Assembly: GCA_964017045.1 (NCBI GenBank)
Contig: OZ024807.1
Span: 21,312,053-21,376,052, forward strand
Reading direction: 5' to 3'
From: Omphiscola glabra
Taxonomy: Eukaryota > Mollusca > Gastropoda > Lymnaeidae
Length of the DNA: 64,000 nt
Made by a program: the position numbers and the translations under genes
Notes under the pieces: generated by a model
What the model saw: only the letters and a program-made list of their open reading frames with translations
Told to the model about the DNA's origin: nothing
Database searches by the model: none
Shown: positions 45,801 through 58,052 of the stretch, in pieces
Numbering within the stretch: the stretch's first letter is position 1
How the letters are laid out: each line of letters begins with the position of its first letter

Positions 45801-46745
45801 GGAAGTTGTAATTCAATAGTTTAATTTGCACATGGCAGCACACTTTACTTCTTAAAATGAATTTGACAAATAATTTGCCTTCTTAGGTACATATACATGG
45901 TGGTTAGGAAATAGGGTGTGTACAATTTTTTATCTTTAAATCCAATGATTTTACTGTTGTGAAAAATAGGTGCTATATTCTCATTTTACGAATTAAGGAA
46001 ATCAATGACGTTAACACAACGTAAGTACATTTACAAAAGTATATCCATGAATATCAAAACCCATTCACTTTACAAAGAATTACCAGTTTTGGCCCGGGGC
46101 CCTATAGTAGTTTTTCTTTCTAATATGAGCTATTTAAATATAATTTCCGTATGAGTTCCTATACTATTCATCTGAATGCGATAAACTTTCAGTGAGTTGT
46201 TGTGTGCAGGCCCGCATTAGGTTTCTAAAGAAGTGCAAATATTTTACAATATTCCGCTTTGGGCCGGGGGCCTTAAAATTCTTTTTTTTTCTTATATGAG
46301 CTATGTAAGTATAACATCAAGCAGAGCTATTGCATAAGTGGGTGGAATTACATTAAATATAATCTGTGACATTTTATTTTGTAGATGTGACTTAATAAAT
46401 AGGTTTCTGATTTAGTACAAATATTTCACAATATTACTTTTGGGGCCGGGGGCCCTAAATTTGTTTATATGTAATAAATGAGCTATATAAATATAATTTC
46501 AAACATAGCTATTGCATTGGGGGATCAATCGCTATAAGTTTTGGGACTAAATTTGGAAAATCCATGCTTCCCACACGGACAGCTGCGTGTGGTCTGCTGA
46601 CACTTCTTAAAACCTTCTAATTAATTCGAATACGCACCAGACGGTTAAAAAAGGTAGTTATTAGAAGAACTTACAAAAACATTATTAAAACACAGACACT
46701 TTATTTCGATGAGTGGCATTGCAACGCATGCCGGGTACTCGCTAG
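42802..46745 (+). mobile_element. Non-autonomous Helitron (copy B)
   Basis: Copy of 1123-5068 with the same TC start, hairpin and CTAG end. Differences are single bases and homopolymer lengths only (for example C instead of T in the first GCAACAAAAC box). The ~170-bp repeats lie at about 42863-44222. Confidence 0.85.
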
Positions 46746-47198
46746 TATAATATATATGTCTCTGGGTATTGTATGGCATCTTTCCGTCTACAAAAGACAA
46801 TAGATTTATCTTCTCTGGTTGCAGCTCTTTGTGTGGCTAGTGAGACCGATCCTTGAGTATATCTCATATGTAAATAACGGTTCTAATGTTTAATTTCTAC
46901 TTCAACACCATCAATTCGTGTATTTTTGTATATGCCATAAAATTTATCAGATATGAGCTTATAGTAATCTCTTATTTTGCTGTAACTTGTAAAAATAATA
47001 TTTTATGCTATTCCATTTGATGTCATATTTAATATTTTAGAGAAAATTCTTAAAAAACATTAATTATTATTTGAAAAAAAATCATTAAAAGATATAAACA
47101 AAATAAATTGTATGTATATTTAAATGTATATATATATATATATAATCTCTCCATAACTCGTAAGAGCAATGAACATTTTATACATTCTTTTTTCACAG

Positions 47199-47493
47199 TT
47201 CCGCAAAAAAATTAATACTTTTTCTGTTAATGGTCAAATTAAGGAAATGAAGATTGAACCGTCGGCCACAATTAATTACTTCTGCGAAGTAGAAGAAGCA
47301 GATAATCAGTTGATTGAAATTACTAAAGATGGGAAAAAATTGGAATCGGCCAATAGTAAGACAATAGCGTGGAATATTACTTCTGCAAGGTGTGATGATA
47401 CTGGTGTGTATCGATGCAATGTTTGTAGATATGGAGAATGTGCACATGCCGAAGTTAATGTTAATGTTTGTGAAAAAAAATATTCCTGTAAAG
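47199..47493 (+). CDS. Ig4 domain exon (copy B)
   Basis: Same as 5522-5816 except ACT to AAT at 47463-47465, so VNVTV becomes VNVNV and the NVT sequon is lost. The same phase question at the acceptor applies. Confidence 0.8.
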
Positions 47494-47698
47494 GTGCGTC
47501 TTACAAGAAGGTTTTTTTGTGAGTTAATATATAGTTTGTTTTTATAAAGTGTAGAAACGGTTTAAATTTTTTAAGAATAATCCTATCTATTTGATTTACA
47601 AGTCATTAACTTTTTATTTCTCGTTTTCATTAATGGAAAAGAAGCACAATTTTTATCACTTACATCATCAAAATTAATAAGCTTTATAAAGTTTTGTT

Positions 47699-47770
<72 letters not shown>

Positions 47771-47880
47771 AAAAGGGGGGTGGCGGCGGAAACCTCGAAA
47801 TTCTCTCATTGACTTCCGCAGCCGCCCTTTTGCTGGACGTAGCGTTTAATTTTATTTTTATTTTACCTTTACATTTAACA

Positions 47881-47925
<45 letters not shown>

Positions 47926-48397
47926 AGAAAAAAATTTTTGGTGATGTGGACAATGACGAAGTTAGGACAAACGAATATTTAATGTTATTTATCATAGTGG
48001 GATGTGTGAAGCCCCATGGAATGAAATGTGGAAATGATTGGGACGATAAGTGGCATGGTGTGAAATGGCAAGCAAGATAAAAACAAAAGGTTGATATGAA
48101 AATGAACACGATGATGGCTTCCTCCCTTTTGACTTTCCTGTGTCCTTGTTAGTCGTTTCTTTTCTGTAAGAAAAAGATGACATTTGAGCGTAGACACTGT
48201 CCAGAGTCTGTGACGTCTTTTTATTTACAAAGTATAAAATTTATTTACAAATTTCTATTAAAAACACGTGTGTCAGGGGGTGGGGAGCAGGAGATGGGAA
48301 GGGAGGATGGAGGAAGAGGGGGATAGGGTGAGGGTATCGGGAGGGATTATAGCATAGTATTATTTAATATCTTATAGTTAAAAGTTTAAGTTTAAGG

Positions 48398-51373
48398 TTA
48401 ATTAAGTCTTAATTTAGTAGGTTCTATTTCTTTTATGTGTAGATTATTAAAGGTGTCTCCTATCTGTGTAGTGTTAAAACGTTTCAACCACTTGATCCTC
48501 TCAGAATGAGGTGTTTTCTTTTTATCTCTCAAGTGGCTGTAAATTTCTTTGTTTGTTTTATGTACCAGTGCTTCGTTATCTTGGATGGCTCGTGTGCATG
48601 CCTGGTAGAAAGGGGGGAGCCTTGCTCCCAGGTAGTGTGGTGTGTTGTTGTTGATGGGTGTGAGGCGTGTCAATCTAATCCCTAAATAGTAGTGTGTTAG
48701 TGCGTATTCTTTGTGGTCTTTTATAGCCTGGCCTATATATTTAATTCTCATTGCTTTAATTTTAGTTTCAATATCCTGAAGATTAATTCCCCCTTCTAAT
48801 TTCGTTTACATAAGTGTTGAGTGTTTGATGTTCCTTTTTGTGTTTTTAAAGATAAATTTCCTTATTCTCTGGTTAATAGTTTTTAGTATATCCGGAGGTA
48901 TGTTAAAAACGTTACCTACATAGACTAACTTTGGTATGATTAGTGTGTTTACGAGTGTGCTACATCCGAATATAGTTTTTGTTGAGTATTGGAATCTTTC
49001 TATTATAAAATCGATGTATTTAATTATTTTGTCCCATGTTCCATTATGTACTTCTTCCGGATTGTTTGTGAATGTTAGTCCGTATATGAGAAGTTCTTTT
49101 TTACCTGTTAGATTGAGAGGGTAATCTAATTTGTCTGTTAATTTACCTATCCCCATAATTTCTGATTTATTTATATTGATTTTAGAGCCGCTACCCTGGC
49201 CGAACTCGTTAAATGTTTCTATTATTTTTATGATAGATTTGTTATTTTTAGGGAAGAGTATTGTGTCGTCAGCGTAGGCGAGCAGTTTCCTTTCTCCTCT
49301 ATTTGGTATGCTTATTCCTTCTATTTGAGGGTCCTTCCTAATCTTTTCCAGCACTGGCTCTATTGCCAGGATATATAGGTAAGGTGAATTAGGGCATCCT
49401 TGTCTGACCGATCTCTGTATCTCAATTCCTTCTGATAGTGTATTGTTTATTAAGAGTTTGCTAATGGGGTTTTTGTATAGTATTTTAACCCAGTCGCACA
49501 CATAGGATCCTATGTTGTTTTGTTTAAGTATTTTGTGTAAGTATGTGTGTGATACTCTGTCGAAGGCTTTCTCCTGATCAAGTGCCAAGATACTTGCCTG
49601 TATGTTTTTATCTTTGGCGTAGTTAATTATATCTCTAATAAAATGATTATGGTTGTTTATATTTCTGTCTTTAATGCTACACTGTTGGTCTGGGTGCACT
49701 AATTCTTTTAGATAGGGCTTAATCTTATTTGCTATCGCTTTAGTTAATATTTTGTAGTCTGTGTTTAGTAGAGATATAGGTCTGTAATTTTTAGGTTGTG
49801 TCTTGTCTGTTTTCTTGTTGCGTATTAGTTTGATGTACGATTCTCCCATTTTGGGCGGCAGTTCTTTGTTGTCGTACGACTCACTTATCACCGCGTGTAG
49901 GAGTGTGGTCAACTGTTACGCGAAGTGTTTGTAGAACTCTGTCGTCAGCCCGTCTGGTCCGGGGGATTTCCCATTGTTCATCCCGTCTAGCGCCGTCTTG
50001 ACATCGGTGACATCTATGGGTTTATTAAGCTCTGCCATCTGGGCGTCCTCCAGGGTCTTTGTGTACGCGGCGTATTTGTCTTGCATGTCCGGGTTTGTTT
50101 GTTCGTATTTATATAATTGTGTGTAATAGTCTCTGAATGTGGTGACAATCCCATCGTTGTTATCGTGGAGTGTTCCTTTGTCGTCCTCGATAACTTTGAT
50201 GTGATTGCTACGTTGTATGTTTTCTTCCACGGTTAGGAAGTGTTTTGTGGGGACTTCTAGGTTGTCTATAAGTGTTCGGCTTCTCACTTGAGCGCCCTTG
50301 TATTTGTACTGTTGTATTGTGTCTAGTTCTTTTTCTAACTCTATAATTTCGGGATCGGTCGGATCGGTCACTTTCATAATCGGTATGATAAGTTTCAGTT
50401 CTTTCTCTCGGTCCTTCCTCTCCTTTTTTATTTTTGCCGCAATTGTCTGTGTGACTCCTTTGACTGTTGATTTGAAGAGTTCCCAGTGTCTTCCTATGTC
50501 TTGGGTTGGTATTGTGGCTGTATATTGTTTGATGATGTGTTGTATTGTGTCTAGATAGTGTGGATTCTCTAAGAGGGTATTGTTGAACTTCCAATGTGGT
50601 GAGCGTCCTCTTGGTTGGTCGTTGGATCCGTGTATTTGTACTTTGACCGCCTTGTGGTCTGTGTATTTAAGTGTGTCCGCAATGTGTGTAGCTCTATATA
50701 TTGTTGTTGATTTTGGTGCGTATATTCTATCTAATCTAGCGCTGGATGTCCCTGCGTTGCCTGTGTATGTTTTGTCTTGGCCCTGGGGATGTTTTTCCCT
50801 GTACGCGTCGGTTAGGTTGTATGTCTCTGTGATGTATTGTATAATTTCTGTCTGACTGTTTTCTTCCACTATTCTATCAAGTTTGGTTCTGTTGGGATTA
50901 GTGGAGTCTAAACTGTCATTAATATAGTTGAAGTCTCCTCCTATTATAAGCTCTGCACGCTGGTGTATGTGTGCTAAGAATTGCGGTAGTTTTGTGTAGA
51001 ACGGTTGTCCCCTGGTTTTGTCTGCTGGTGCGTATATGTTGACTAGTGTGTAGTTTTGGTTGTTGTTTGTGATGTTGACCGTTGTTATTCGTCGTTCGTT
51101 GTCCTTTCCTTTGGATGTTGTTTCCCATCGGTCCGACGTTTGTATGATAGCCGTTCCTCCAACTTGATGTGGGCTATTGCTATAGTGGGAGTGTTTGTAG
51201 TTGAAGCCTATCTTGGTGATGAAAGTGTTTGCTTCGTGTTCTGTTTTAATGTTTGTTTCTTGTAAAAATAGGAAATCTGGCTTATGATCTTTAACAATTT
51301 TAATGATGCAGTCTCCCTTATTTCTGCATCCCCTAATGTTGAGGGAGATTATTGTCAGTGTGTTGTCAGCCAT
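48398..51373 (-). pseudogene. LINE ORF2 (copy B)
   Basis: Same two stops as copy A (TAA at 49916-49918 and 48806-48808). Extra changes: CTA to AAT turns RQGCPLSP into RQGCPNSP in a conserved RT motif, and GAG to GAT gives PIDVTD for PIEVTD. Confidence 0.9.
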
Positions 51374-51407
51374 TTTTAGTGTTGAAAAGTGTTGGTGTTT
51401 TAAGTTG

Positions 51408-52465
51408 TTAGAATTGTGTGTTGTAACTTTCAGTTAAGTTTTCCCTGAGTTTCTTAATTGCCTGTCCCATCGTCAGCTGACTGTTCTGTCGTTTGTAGGA
51501 CAACTTTGTAGCCGGTGAGGACGATCTACTTCTTCTTCTTCTTACTACTTTGAATGATCTTTCCTCCTCTGCATCTTTTTCCTCTTCTTCCTGGTTGTCC
51601 CTAACCCTCGTTTCTTCCTTCTTCTCTTCATGTACTTTTTCCTCCGTCAGAGCTGGTTTGCATCTAATCTCTTTGCTCTTCGTTTCCTGTTTGTTTCCTT
51701 TTTGAGGGCTCTTCTGTGTCCTTTCATCTTTTTTTTCTGCAACTTCTACCACCTTCACTTCCGGGGGGATCACTTTGCCTGTCGTTGCTGACGCGTAGCT
51801 CTTTGCTGTTGATTTGGCTGGTGGTGGTGGGTTCGTTGTCTCTGCGTTAGGGGCTCTTTTTTTATTCTTCTCACACTGGTTGGACCAGTGGTCCACGCCC
51901 TCGCAGTGAAAGCACTGCACCCTCCTACCTGGGACCTGAACCCATATTTTGTGTTTCTGGAAAACACCGGCGTTCACCAGAATATAATGGGGAATCTCTT
52001 TCCCCGGGGTAAGATGCAACGCCCACTTGGAGGCGTTTTGGGGTGTCTGGTCACCTTGAAAGGGGTGTTGGGAGCCGCCAGATGCTCGGCGATTTCCTTC
52101 ACTCCTTCCTCCCCCAACATGATGGGTACCCAGGACAGGTAAATCTTCATGTTCATCTTGTCCTCGTGGACAAGCGCTCCTACAAACCCATGGGTCTCAA
52201 TGCCCCCAATGAGGGCATTATGGAGGCGGGCATGGTGCTCCGCCTTCGCTTCTTTTTTCAGAGTGAGGTACCACCTGGTGGGCGCCTCCAGGTTGTACAG
52301 CAACTCTACGTGTTCCCACTTTAGTTTAAATTTGGAATTGAGTTCCTTCATGATTATTTCCGTGTTAGTGTCGTAGGCCATAGGCCCAGAGAGAATGATT
52401 ATTATGGTATCGGGTTTAGTGTAAGCCCGAGGCTGGACTTTTAGGTTAAGGACGGTGGTGGCCAT
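51408..52465 (-). pseudogene. LINE ORF1 with CCHC knuckle (copy B)
   Basis: Same split frame as 9731-10788, with the slippery-type heptamer at 52058-52064; one silent difference seen near 51571. Confidence 0.85.
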
Positions 52466-53001
52466 CTTTAATATCTTTTATTTCTTTTGGGGAATTTAAA
52501 AAGGTATATTCAAAAAGGGGGGGGTGTAATCTGTTGTGGTGTTTAAATTGGAGATTTGAATTAGTTGGTTTAAGAGAGTGGAGGTGGTCTATTGTGGAAA
52601 TTAAAATGTTAAATTGTGCCCTTTATATTGGTAGATTTAAAGTGGATAGTGTGTTAGAGTGGGTTTGGTTATTTTAACTATGCTGTTTTAGCGTTTCTAC
52701 ACTCACCTTGTACTGTAACAGTCTCGGGTCTGCCTAGATCATCGGTCTGCGATTCTGGGAGCTGAGCTGAGCAGAGTGGTAACAAACTCTTTTTCTGCGT
52801 GAAAAAAAACTCTCCCAAGTTATCTGCATAACGTGAAAAAAAAATGAGCTGAGCTGAGTTGTTTTGTTAGTTGTTAAAGTATACATGCTTTTTTAGAAAT
52901 ATATAATTTCTAGTATCCTATAAAATGTTATGCATGAAAACATACTGAGGTCTATTTCTTTTTGAATAAATTGTAACCTTTCCGCAATCGCATACAACAT
53001 A

Positions 53002-54045
53002 CACAATCTATCAGCGTCACGCGACACAATCTTTCAGCGTCACACAACACAATCTCTAAGTGTCACACAACACAATCTCTCAGCGTCACACAACACAATA
53101 TATCAGCGTCACACAAAAAAATCTCTCAGCATCATTCAAAACAATCTCTCAGCGTCACACAACACAATCTCTTAGCATCACACAACACAATCTTTCAGCA
53201 TCGAACAACACAATCTCTCAGCGTCACACAACACAATCTCTCACATCACACAACACAATCTCTCAGCATCACACAACACAATCTCTCAGCATCACACAAA
53301 CCAATCTCTCAGCGTCACACAACATAATCTCTCAGCGTCTCACAACACAATCTCTCAGCGTCACACAACACAAACTCTCAGCGTCACACAACACAATCTC
53401 TGAGCTTCACACAACATAATATCTCAGCATCACATAAAACAATCTCTCAGCGTCACACAACACAATCTCTCAGCATCACACAACACAATCTCTGAGCTTC
53501 ACACAACACAATCTCTCAGCATCACAAAACACAATCTCTCAGCATCACACAACACAATCTCTGAGCTTCACACAACACAATCTCTCAGCATCACACAACA
53601 CAATCTCTCAGCATCACACAACACAAATTATCAGCATCACACAACACAATCTTTCAGCATCACACATCACAATCTCTCAGCGTCAAACAACACCTCAGCG
53701 TCACACAACACAATCTCTCAGCATCACACAACACAATCTCTTAGGATCGGTTCACACGATCAAATTTTCCTTCAAGCATTTGATGCAATTCGTGTATGAA
53801 GCCTCGTCACAACATTCAAATTACTATTTGATCAAATTCCCCAAAAAAGGAAACCACGCGCAAAATAGTGCGTTCATACAACAATTTGACGCGAAATTTG
53901 ACCGTGTGAACCGACCCTTAGTGTCACACAACATTGTTTCTGAGTGCCACACAACACAATCTCTCAGCATCACACAACAGAATCTCACAGCGTCACACAA
54001 CACAATCTCTCAGTGTCACACTGCGCAATCTCTCAGGGTCACATA
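53002..54045 (+). repeat. ~23-bp minisatellite (copy B)
   Basis: Same array, unit order and unit variants as 11325-12368, so no unit gain or loss since duplication. Confidence 0.92.
53744..53917. mobile_element. Harbinger-type MITE (copy B)
   Basis: Copy of 12067-12240 with TTA on both sides (53741-53743, 53918-53920). Confidence 0.85.
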
Positions 54046-54463
54046 ATGATCAAGTGGCTCACGTTGACCTCCGTTCGGATTGAAATATCAAAGGTTTCGG
54101 TCGTATTTTTATAAATGGTTAAATTTGAAATATTTAATAAAAGTTAAAATCATCAGCATTATCATGGAATTTTTGTTTTCAATTCTTCTGTGTATTAAAA
54201 CGATTACAATATATTTTTTTATATTTTTTTTTTATTTAAACACATCTTCGAAGGCAAAACACACAAACGATCAGTCGATTCGACTTGCAATTATCCATTC
54301 GCAAAAAAAAAACGTATTTCAGTTTTTTGTTTTACTAAATGATAATGTTCTACATCTATAAATTAAAATCAGATAATACTTTTACAACAAAACAATTATT
54401 TCTATTTGTGTTAAGTTTTTAAAAGTATTTTTATGTTTACGTTTTAATTATTATATGCTTTAG

Positions 54464-54585
54464 CTGAATCGTATGAAGCTGATAAGTCACTTGTGACTTG
54501 GATTTCGATAGGAGCTTGTGGCTTGGTGGGAATGCTAATTATTGTTATAGTTTTCTTCACAAATCAAGTACAAAGAAATATCTAG
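54464..54585 (+). CDS. Transmembrane exon 1, short-tail end (copy B)
   Basis: Same sequence and reading as 12787-12908. Confidence 0.75.
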
Positions 54586-54688
54586 ATATGTTATGAAGTT
54601 ATTGTTTTATTCAAAGACAAAACACAAAACATGTATAAGGATAATACATTTATTTAGGATATTTTTTTTGTATTCTGCATCACAGCAG

Positions 54689-54796
54689 GTCCAGATGGAA
54701 CCAATATTGAAACTGGCATCTTGGTGTCGATTGTTGAAGCAGTATTGCTACTAATCTCACGGATTATTGTTGCATTTTTGTGTGTAAAATTGAGAC
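54689..54796 (+). CDS. Transmembrane exon 2, splices to the signalling tail (copy B)
   Basis: Same as 13012-13119, with the Glu and Arg inside the membrane segment. Confidence 0.75.
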
Positions 54797-55024
54797 GTAA
54801 GTCTAGTCACAAGCGTTCAATGCATTGATATCCTTTGTTTTTAAAGTTTAAGTCATGGCTTGCACATATTACTATGTTATTCGTTACACATATTACAAGT
54901 TATGGGTTACACATATTATCAAGTCATCGGTTACATATATTAACAATTCATGAGTTACACTTATTACCAAGTCATGAGTTACACATATTACAAAATCATT
55001 ATACTGAGATATCAAGTGTTGCAG

Positions 55025-55110
55025 AACCAGCTGCTCTCGTAGTATTGATGATAGCTGGAGTAAATATCACTTTTTTTCTGTCTCGACGCACAGAAGATAC
55101 AATATTTTAA
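55025..55110 (+). CDS. Possible transmembrane exon 3 (copy B)
   Basis: Same as 13349-13434. Confidence 0.5.
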
Positions 55111-55285
55111 ACATTTTTTTTAACAAACGTATTACTACTATGGTGTTAAAAATTAAATTATTTTATTACTCTTAATGTTAATGTCACATTAGCAATATTA
55201 ATACTTTTATCTTATGTTTTTTTTTCAAAAAACAAAAACCAACACTTGATTAATATGTTTAAACATTGTATTACTTTTTTTTCAG

Positions 55286-55476
55286 GATACACTCATTCTA
55301 AGGGACACATGTCAGCCAATGAAAATCCTAAATTACAACAAATAAGGGAAAATGATGATGGCTACTTAACTCCAATTAATCTAACGAATATAAATAGTGG
55401 TCAGCAAATCAGAGGTGATTATGACTCAATAGAACAGTATCATGGTTACGAAACAATCAGCAGAGCTGAGCCGTAG
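55286..55476 (+). CDS. Cytoplasmic tail exon with tyrosine motifs (copy B)
   Basis: Same as 13610-13800; YLTP, YDSI and YETI all kept. Candidate AATAAA at 55599-55604. Confidence 0.8.
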
Positions 55477-57768
55477 TGTTTATTAAGTAGTGATATGAAG
55501 TGAGACGATGAGTGACAACAAAGGCATGTATGCACTTTACTTATGGACCATTTATTTTAAAGTACACATTTTTAGAAAGATGAATGTACAAGAATAATAA
55601 TAAATTTTCAAAAAGGAAAAGAGGATTAAAGGAGAATGTATGTTGAAGTATAAAATAAATCATGCTGAAGATTATTTTCCAGTCAGTTTTCCATGGGTAA
55701 CAGACTAAGTAATGCCAAAAAACCTTAAATAGTATTGTTGTTGTATTTTCTAAATTGTAAAATATTAATTCATGAAGTACATTAAACAGAATGATTGGTA
55801 ATGAATTCTATATTTTTAGTAATAATATTTAGTCAATTTTGATTGGTAGGGTGTAAAAAGGAAACAATCTGCTTTATCTATCCATTCCGACTTTGTCCTA
55901 ATCTTCCGACCCTGTACTGTGTATACACACAAAAGTCTCTCATACATATGCTTTGTATAGTTAAGGGTAATAAAAGGGAGACTGCAATTAGGTTAGCACA
56001 AATAAGGGGGAAACTGCAATCAAGTAAGCACAATAAGGGGGACATTGAAATCAGTTTAGCACCTTCGTAATATTACAAAAGATAAACAGTGTCCTGTCTC
56101 GAAACACTTCAATAGAGCCGACCAACAGGGTAAGGCGGACTTCAAGATGTGTGCGATCGTGGCTAGCACAAACACACCCAGCCGGATCAATTTGGAGCAC
56201 AAGCTTATCTTGACCTATGGCAATTTGTCCCCACATGGTATGCATGTCATGTCTCTATTCACTGTTTAAACCTAGCTCCGCCCATCCACGTCACAAACTA
56301 TCGCAGTGGACTTACTTCTCCTCTTTTCTTTCCCTCCTCCAAAATGTCACCTTTCTTCCACTGCTTTCTATCACGTATCTTTTGCTGCCCTATAGGACAC
56401 TTTTTTACAGCTATGTGCTATAATATTTATTTTAATTTTTTGATATGCTTTTTATTGTATTTGGGTTTGCTTTTTTCTGTTTGTTTACTGATGAAGGTTT
56501 CCTGCCGACACGTTCGTTTGTTTTGATGCATTTCCTTTTTCAGGTTTAACTTTACTATGTTTTACTGGTTTCCTTTTGTAAAATTATCAAAGTACCTAAC
56601 CAACAAAATATAAACATAGCTGCCATGTTTTTTTCCTGTTCGCTTTTGACATTTTCCTACATTCATTTCCTTTCCGTTCTTCAAAACTTTCTTTATAACA
56701 GAGTTGTGCACCCACGTATTTATATATATTATGTAAATTGAATGTATATTTATATGAACGTTTTTTTTTTTGTTTTTTTTTTACTGATGAAGGAATTTGC
56801 TGAAACTTCTACATTTGTATTTTGAATAATCATTTCTAAGGCTAAACATATATTATTTTATTTACACAAATTACTTGTTTCTAATTAATTTGAATATTAT
56901 GAGTTTGGATTGCTGTATCTTTCATATTTGGCTTCATTTGCGAAATTCTGGTACTGTATGCTTGAAACTAGTTTCCATGGAAAAGCTACACTATTGTCCC
57001 GTAAGATGTTGATTTGATGTACTGTAAGTCCACGTTTCTTGATGATAAAATGACAAAAACATGGATAATAAATTTGTCAGGACAGAAAGATTCGACTAAG
57101 TATTAAGAAATTTGATGAAGTAAATCATAACGAGTTGCCTTTATTCCTATATGTGTATGAATGGTAAATATTCAAATATGTCTATATGGCACATCCCATC
57201 TATGTCGACGCTTTCAGCACATGCGATCTTTAAAAACAGTCTTGACAACCAATGTGCATTATAGTAGCTTTTCAGTTGAACTGTACTTTAGGTTAATAGG
57301 AAATATTGGAACTAGGTTTGTGGAAGCTTGAAGTATAAATACAGGAATATGACAAGACAACGTTTCGGCTAAGAGCCTTTTCCAGATGAAGAAACAACAA
57401 TAACAAGAAAAAAAATAATTCAAATACATATTTGGAGTTCGCCATTAATACCATGCTTTTGTCGGAATTGGAGTTTTCCCAAACAAATATATGTTTCTGA
57501 CAATATGATTAAAGGTAGTATAAAAAAATTGTGTATCATTACTATGAAAATATGATTTTAAAGGACAACAATGTGTTGAAATTATGTAAAAGATACAAAA
57601 ATAAATACAGATACATTGAAGATTACTATTAGGTGGGTATTTGATTGATTCAAATAGTGATTTTCTGCCGAAAATAAAAATAAAAATATTTTCCCTACCT
57701 ACCTGCCTCGATCCTGTTATGTAAGCAAAACGGGAAGAATATTATCTGATATATATACTGAACATCAT
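55477..57768. other. Downstream region (copy B)
   Basis: Copy of 13801-16092. It carries the hammerhead-like motifs near 56488, 56784 and, on the minus strand, 57356-57396. No gene. Confidence 0.5.
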
Positions 57769-58052
57769 ATAGCCTTCAAAACTACACTCAAAACAAATCT
57801 CTTTAAACTCTACTATCCTGACTGATTCACCCTGTGACCGATAGACGATGCTGATGGATGCGTCCATGGCTTGACATTTAAAAAGTTATGGAATGGTTTG
57901 GCGAATACACACTTGTTTTGTTTTATTTAATTAATGTATGTTATTTTTAAATTCATGATTATGTTTATTAAATTGTATGTACAGCGTGGTGAGCCCAGCC
58001 CTAGTTTAGGGTACTGCGCTATAAAAAAAAATTATTTAAATAATAATAATTA
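57769..58052 (+). mobile_element. CR1/L2-like LINE 3' end (copy B)
   Basis: Copy of 16093-16376. Confidence 0.5.

Larger units (their letters stand above)
47701..52860 (-). mobile_element. Full-length, inactivated Tx1-like LINE (copy B)
   Basis: Copy of 6024-11183 with the same gttttgttag duplications (47691-47700, 52861-52870). The outer T-run is 65 rather than 72 and the inner one 42 rather than 35. All coding lesions are shared with copy A. Confidence 0.85.
36641..55476 (+). other. Gene model: multi-Ig single-pass receptor, complete copy
   Basis: Assembled from splice signals and reading phase. Exons: 36641-36722 (signal), 40172-40495 (Ig1), 41097-41215 and 41456-41654 (Ig2), 41810-42013 and 42679-42753 (Ig3), 47199-47493 (Ig4), then one of 54464-54585, 54689-54796 or 55025-55110 (transmembrane), then 55286-55476 (tail, only after the second). 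Nearly all junctions are phase 1, as usual for shuffled extracellular Ig exons; the intron inside Ig2 is phase 0. One junction (Ig3 to Ig4) does not match in phase and may hide a missed exon or another start. The ectodomain has many Asn-X-Ser/Thr sequons and extra cysteines. The product is probably a cell-surface recognition or adhesion receptor; the ligand is unknown. I do not recognise a specific named gene. Confidence 0.75.
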